The notes beneath the pieces are model-generated. The model was not told the DNA's origin and searched no databases. It saw nothing but the letters and a program-made list of their open reading frames with translations. From contig CABSLA010000001.1 in the NCBI GenBank assembly GCA_902478545.1, positions 1-64,000 of the forward strand: a DNA stretch of 64,000 nucleotides, read 5' to 3'. The position numbers were made by a program, and so were the translations under genes. Source of the DNA: an uncultured Collinsella sp. (GTDB taxonomy: Bacteria; Actinomycetota; Coriobacteriia; Coriobacteriales; Coriobacteriaceae). Of this stretch, positions 63,296 to 64,000 are shown in pieces. The first letter of the stretch is position 1, and every line of letters starts with the position of its first letter.

Positions 63296-63856
63296 ATGAA
63301 GTTTGTTTGCCCCGTTTGCGGTTATGTGGAAGAGTTCGACGGCGACCAGCTGCCCGAGGACTTCAAGTGCCCCCAGTGCGGCGTTCCCGGTTCTCGTTTC
63401 CTGAAGCAGGAGGAGGGCCAGCTCGAGTGGGCTGCCGAGCACGTCGTGGGCGTCGCCAAGATGGAGGGCGTCTCCGAGGACATCGTTGCCGACCTGCGCG
63501 CCAACTTTGAGGGCGAGTGCTCCGAGGTCGGTATGTACCTGGCCATGGCTCGCGTCGCTCATCGCGAGGGCTACCCCGAGATCGGCCTGTACTGGGAGAA
63601 GGCTGCCCACGAGGAGGCCGAGCACGCCGCCAAGTTCGCCGAGCTCCTGGGTGAGGTCGTGACCGACTCCACCAAGAAGAACCTCGAGATGCGCGTTGAG
63701 GCCGAGAACGGCGCCACCGCCGGCAAGACCGATCTTGCCAAGCGCGCCAAGGCCGCTGGTCTCGATGCCATCCACGACACCGTGCACGAGATGGCACGCG
63801 ACGAGGCTCGCCACGGCAAGGCTTTCGCCGGCCTGCTCAAGCGTTACTTTGGCTAA
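63296..63856 (+). CDS. Reverse rubrerythrin
   Basis: 186 residues: an N-terminal rubredoxin domain with CPVCGY and CPQCGV (about 5-45) followed by a ferritin-like di-iron domain with [34 protein letters not shown] and [13 protein letters not shown]. The rubredoxin part comes first, unlike classic rubrerythrin, as in reverse rubrerythrins of clostridia that reduce hydrogen peroxide with NADH-derived electrons. An oxygen-defence enzyme of anaerobes. AAAGGA lies before the ATG at 63296. Has its own terminator. Confidence 0.93.
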   Translation: MKFVCPVCGYVEEFDGDQLPEDFKCPQCGVPGSRFLKQEEGQLEWAAEHVVGVAKMEGVSEDIVADLRANFEGECSEVGMYLAMARVAHREGYPEIGLYWEKAAHEEAEHAAKFAELLGEVVTDSTKKNLEMRVEAENGATAGKTDLAKRAKAAGLDAIHDTVHEMARDEARHGKAFAGLLKRYFG

Positions 63857-63890
63857 GCCAACCGCCTGAGAGACATTCTCTAGCTTTTAT

Positions 63891-63922
63891 AAGGCCCGGA
63901 CCGTATTGGTTCGGGCCTTTTT
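63891..63922 (+). terminator. Terminator of reverse rubrerythrin
   Basis: AAGGCCCGGACC and GGTTCGGGCCTT pair over 12 bases with one wobble, followed by TTTTT. Confidence 0.9.
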
Positions 63923-63987
63923 GCGTCTCGAGGGCTCGTTAACGCCCTGAAATAGGACCACCTTAGGCATCGGCTTCTCGTCAAAAA

Positions 63988-64000
63988 CTAAGTGAGTAGA
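63988..64000. repeat. Second copy of the MITE-like end, cut by the window
   Basis: CTAAGTGAGTAGA at the right edge is identical to the first 13 bases of the element at 53970-54092. Probably another copy that continues outside. Confidence 0.65.

Overview
The window looks like a chromosomal stretch of an anaerobic, GC-rich Actinomycetota, most likely Collinsella or a close relative in the Coriobacteriia. This is inferred from protein style, the GC-rich codon use, the mix of anaerobic traits (reverse rubrerythrin, Etf-linked 2-hydroxyacid oxidase, single-protein Elp3) and the many GC-rich palindromic intergenic repeats. No rRNA, CRISPR array, transposase or phage gene was seen. One tRNA gene (Leu, CAA) is present.

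Layout. 0.3-1.5 kb: infC-rpmI-rplT on the minus strand, with infC apparently starting at a rare ATA codon. 1.7-2.0 kb: tRNA-Leu beside a duplicated tRNA 3' end plus terminator. 2-5.6 kb: a transglutaminase-like protein, class II aldolase and a glyoxalase-II-like hydrolase. 5.7-11.3 kb: rel and a RecJ-helicase fusion. 11.6-14.1 kb: a BASS transporter, a DUF4931 protein and CutC. 14.3-19.2 kb: a complete branched-chain amino-acid ABC operon (livKHMGF) followed upstream by a decayed second livK. 19.9-28.9 kb: hom, an SDR reductase, a CPA2 antiporter, full-length purL and an EamA transporter. 29-33.5 kb: a GGDEF protein, KdgT-type permease, AzlCD and an HD hydrolase. 33.5-37.2 kb: a FAD oxidase/EtfB/EtfA(2x[4Fe-4S]) operon resembling confurcating lactate dehydrogenase. 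37.5-40.7 kb: a cluster of small and exported proteins with a possible sortase-anchored member. 41.6-47.3 kb: a three-gene TerB-N/TerB-C, BrxD-like ATPase and Lhr-like helicase operon, the best candidate for an under-described system. 47.3-53.9 kb: SpeE-like/Elp3, DUF4097/XRE, a TRM9-like methyltransferase and TrmB. 54.2-60.0 kb: a DUF3516 helicase, DUF2130, a metallophosphatase, a small charged protein and a stand-alone HIRAN protein. 60.2-63.9 kb: a 27-residue membrane peptide with toxin-like expression signals, ALDH-ADH, and reverse rubrerythrin.

How genes work together. The Liv operon imports leucine-type amino acids while AzlCD probably exports them, so both directions of branched-chain amino-acid flux are encoded. 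The oxidase/Etf operon would couple 2-hydroxyacid oxidation to NAD reduction with ferredoxin as co-donor. recJ-rel-hydrolase appear to be one transcription unit. Two tRNA-modification genes (elp3, trmB) and an additional TRM9-like methyltransferase lie within 6 kb. The intergenic spaces are unusually rich in long inverted repeats, including one 123-bp element with about 25-bp terminal inverted repeats whose end recurs at the right edge of the window.
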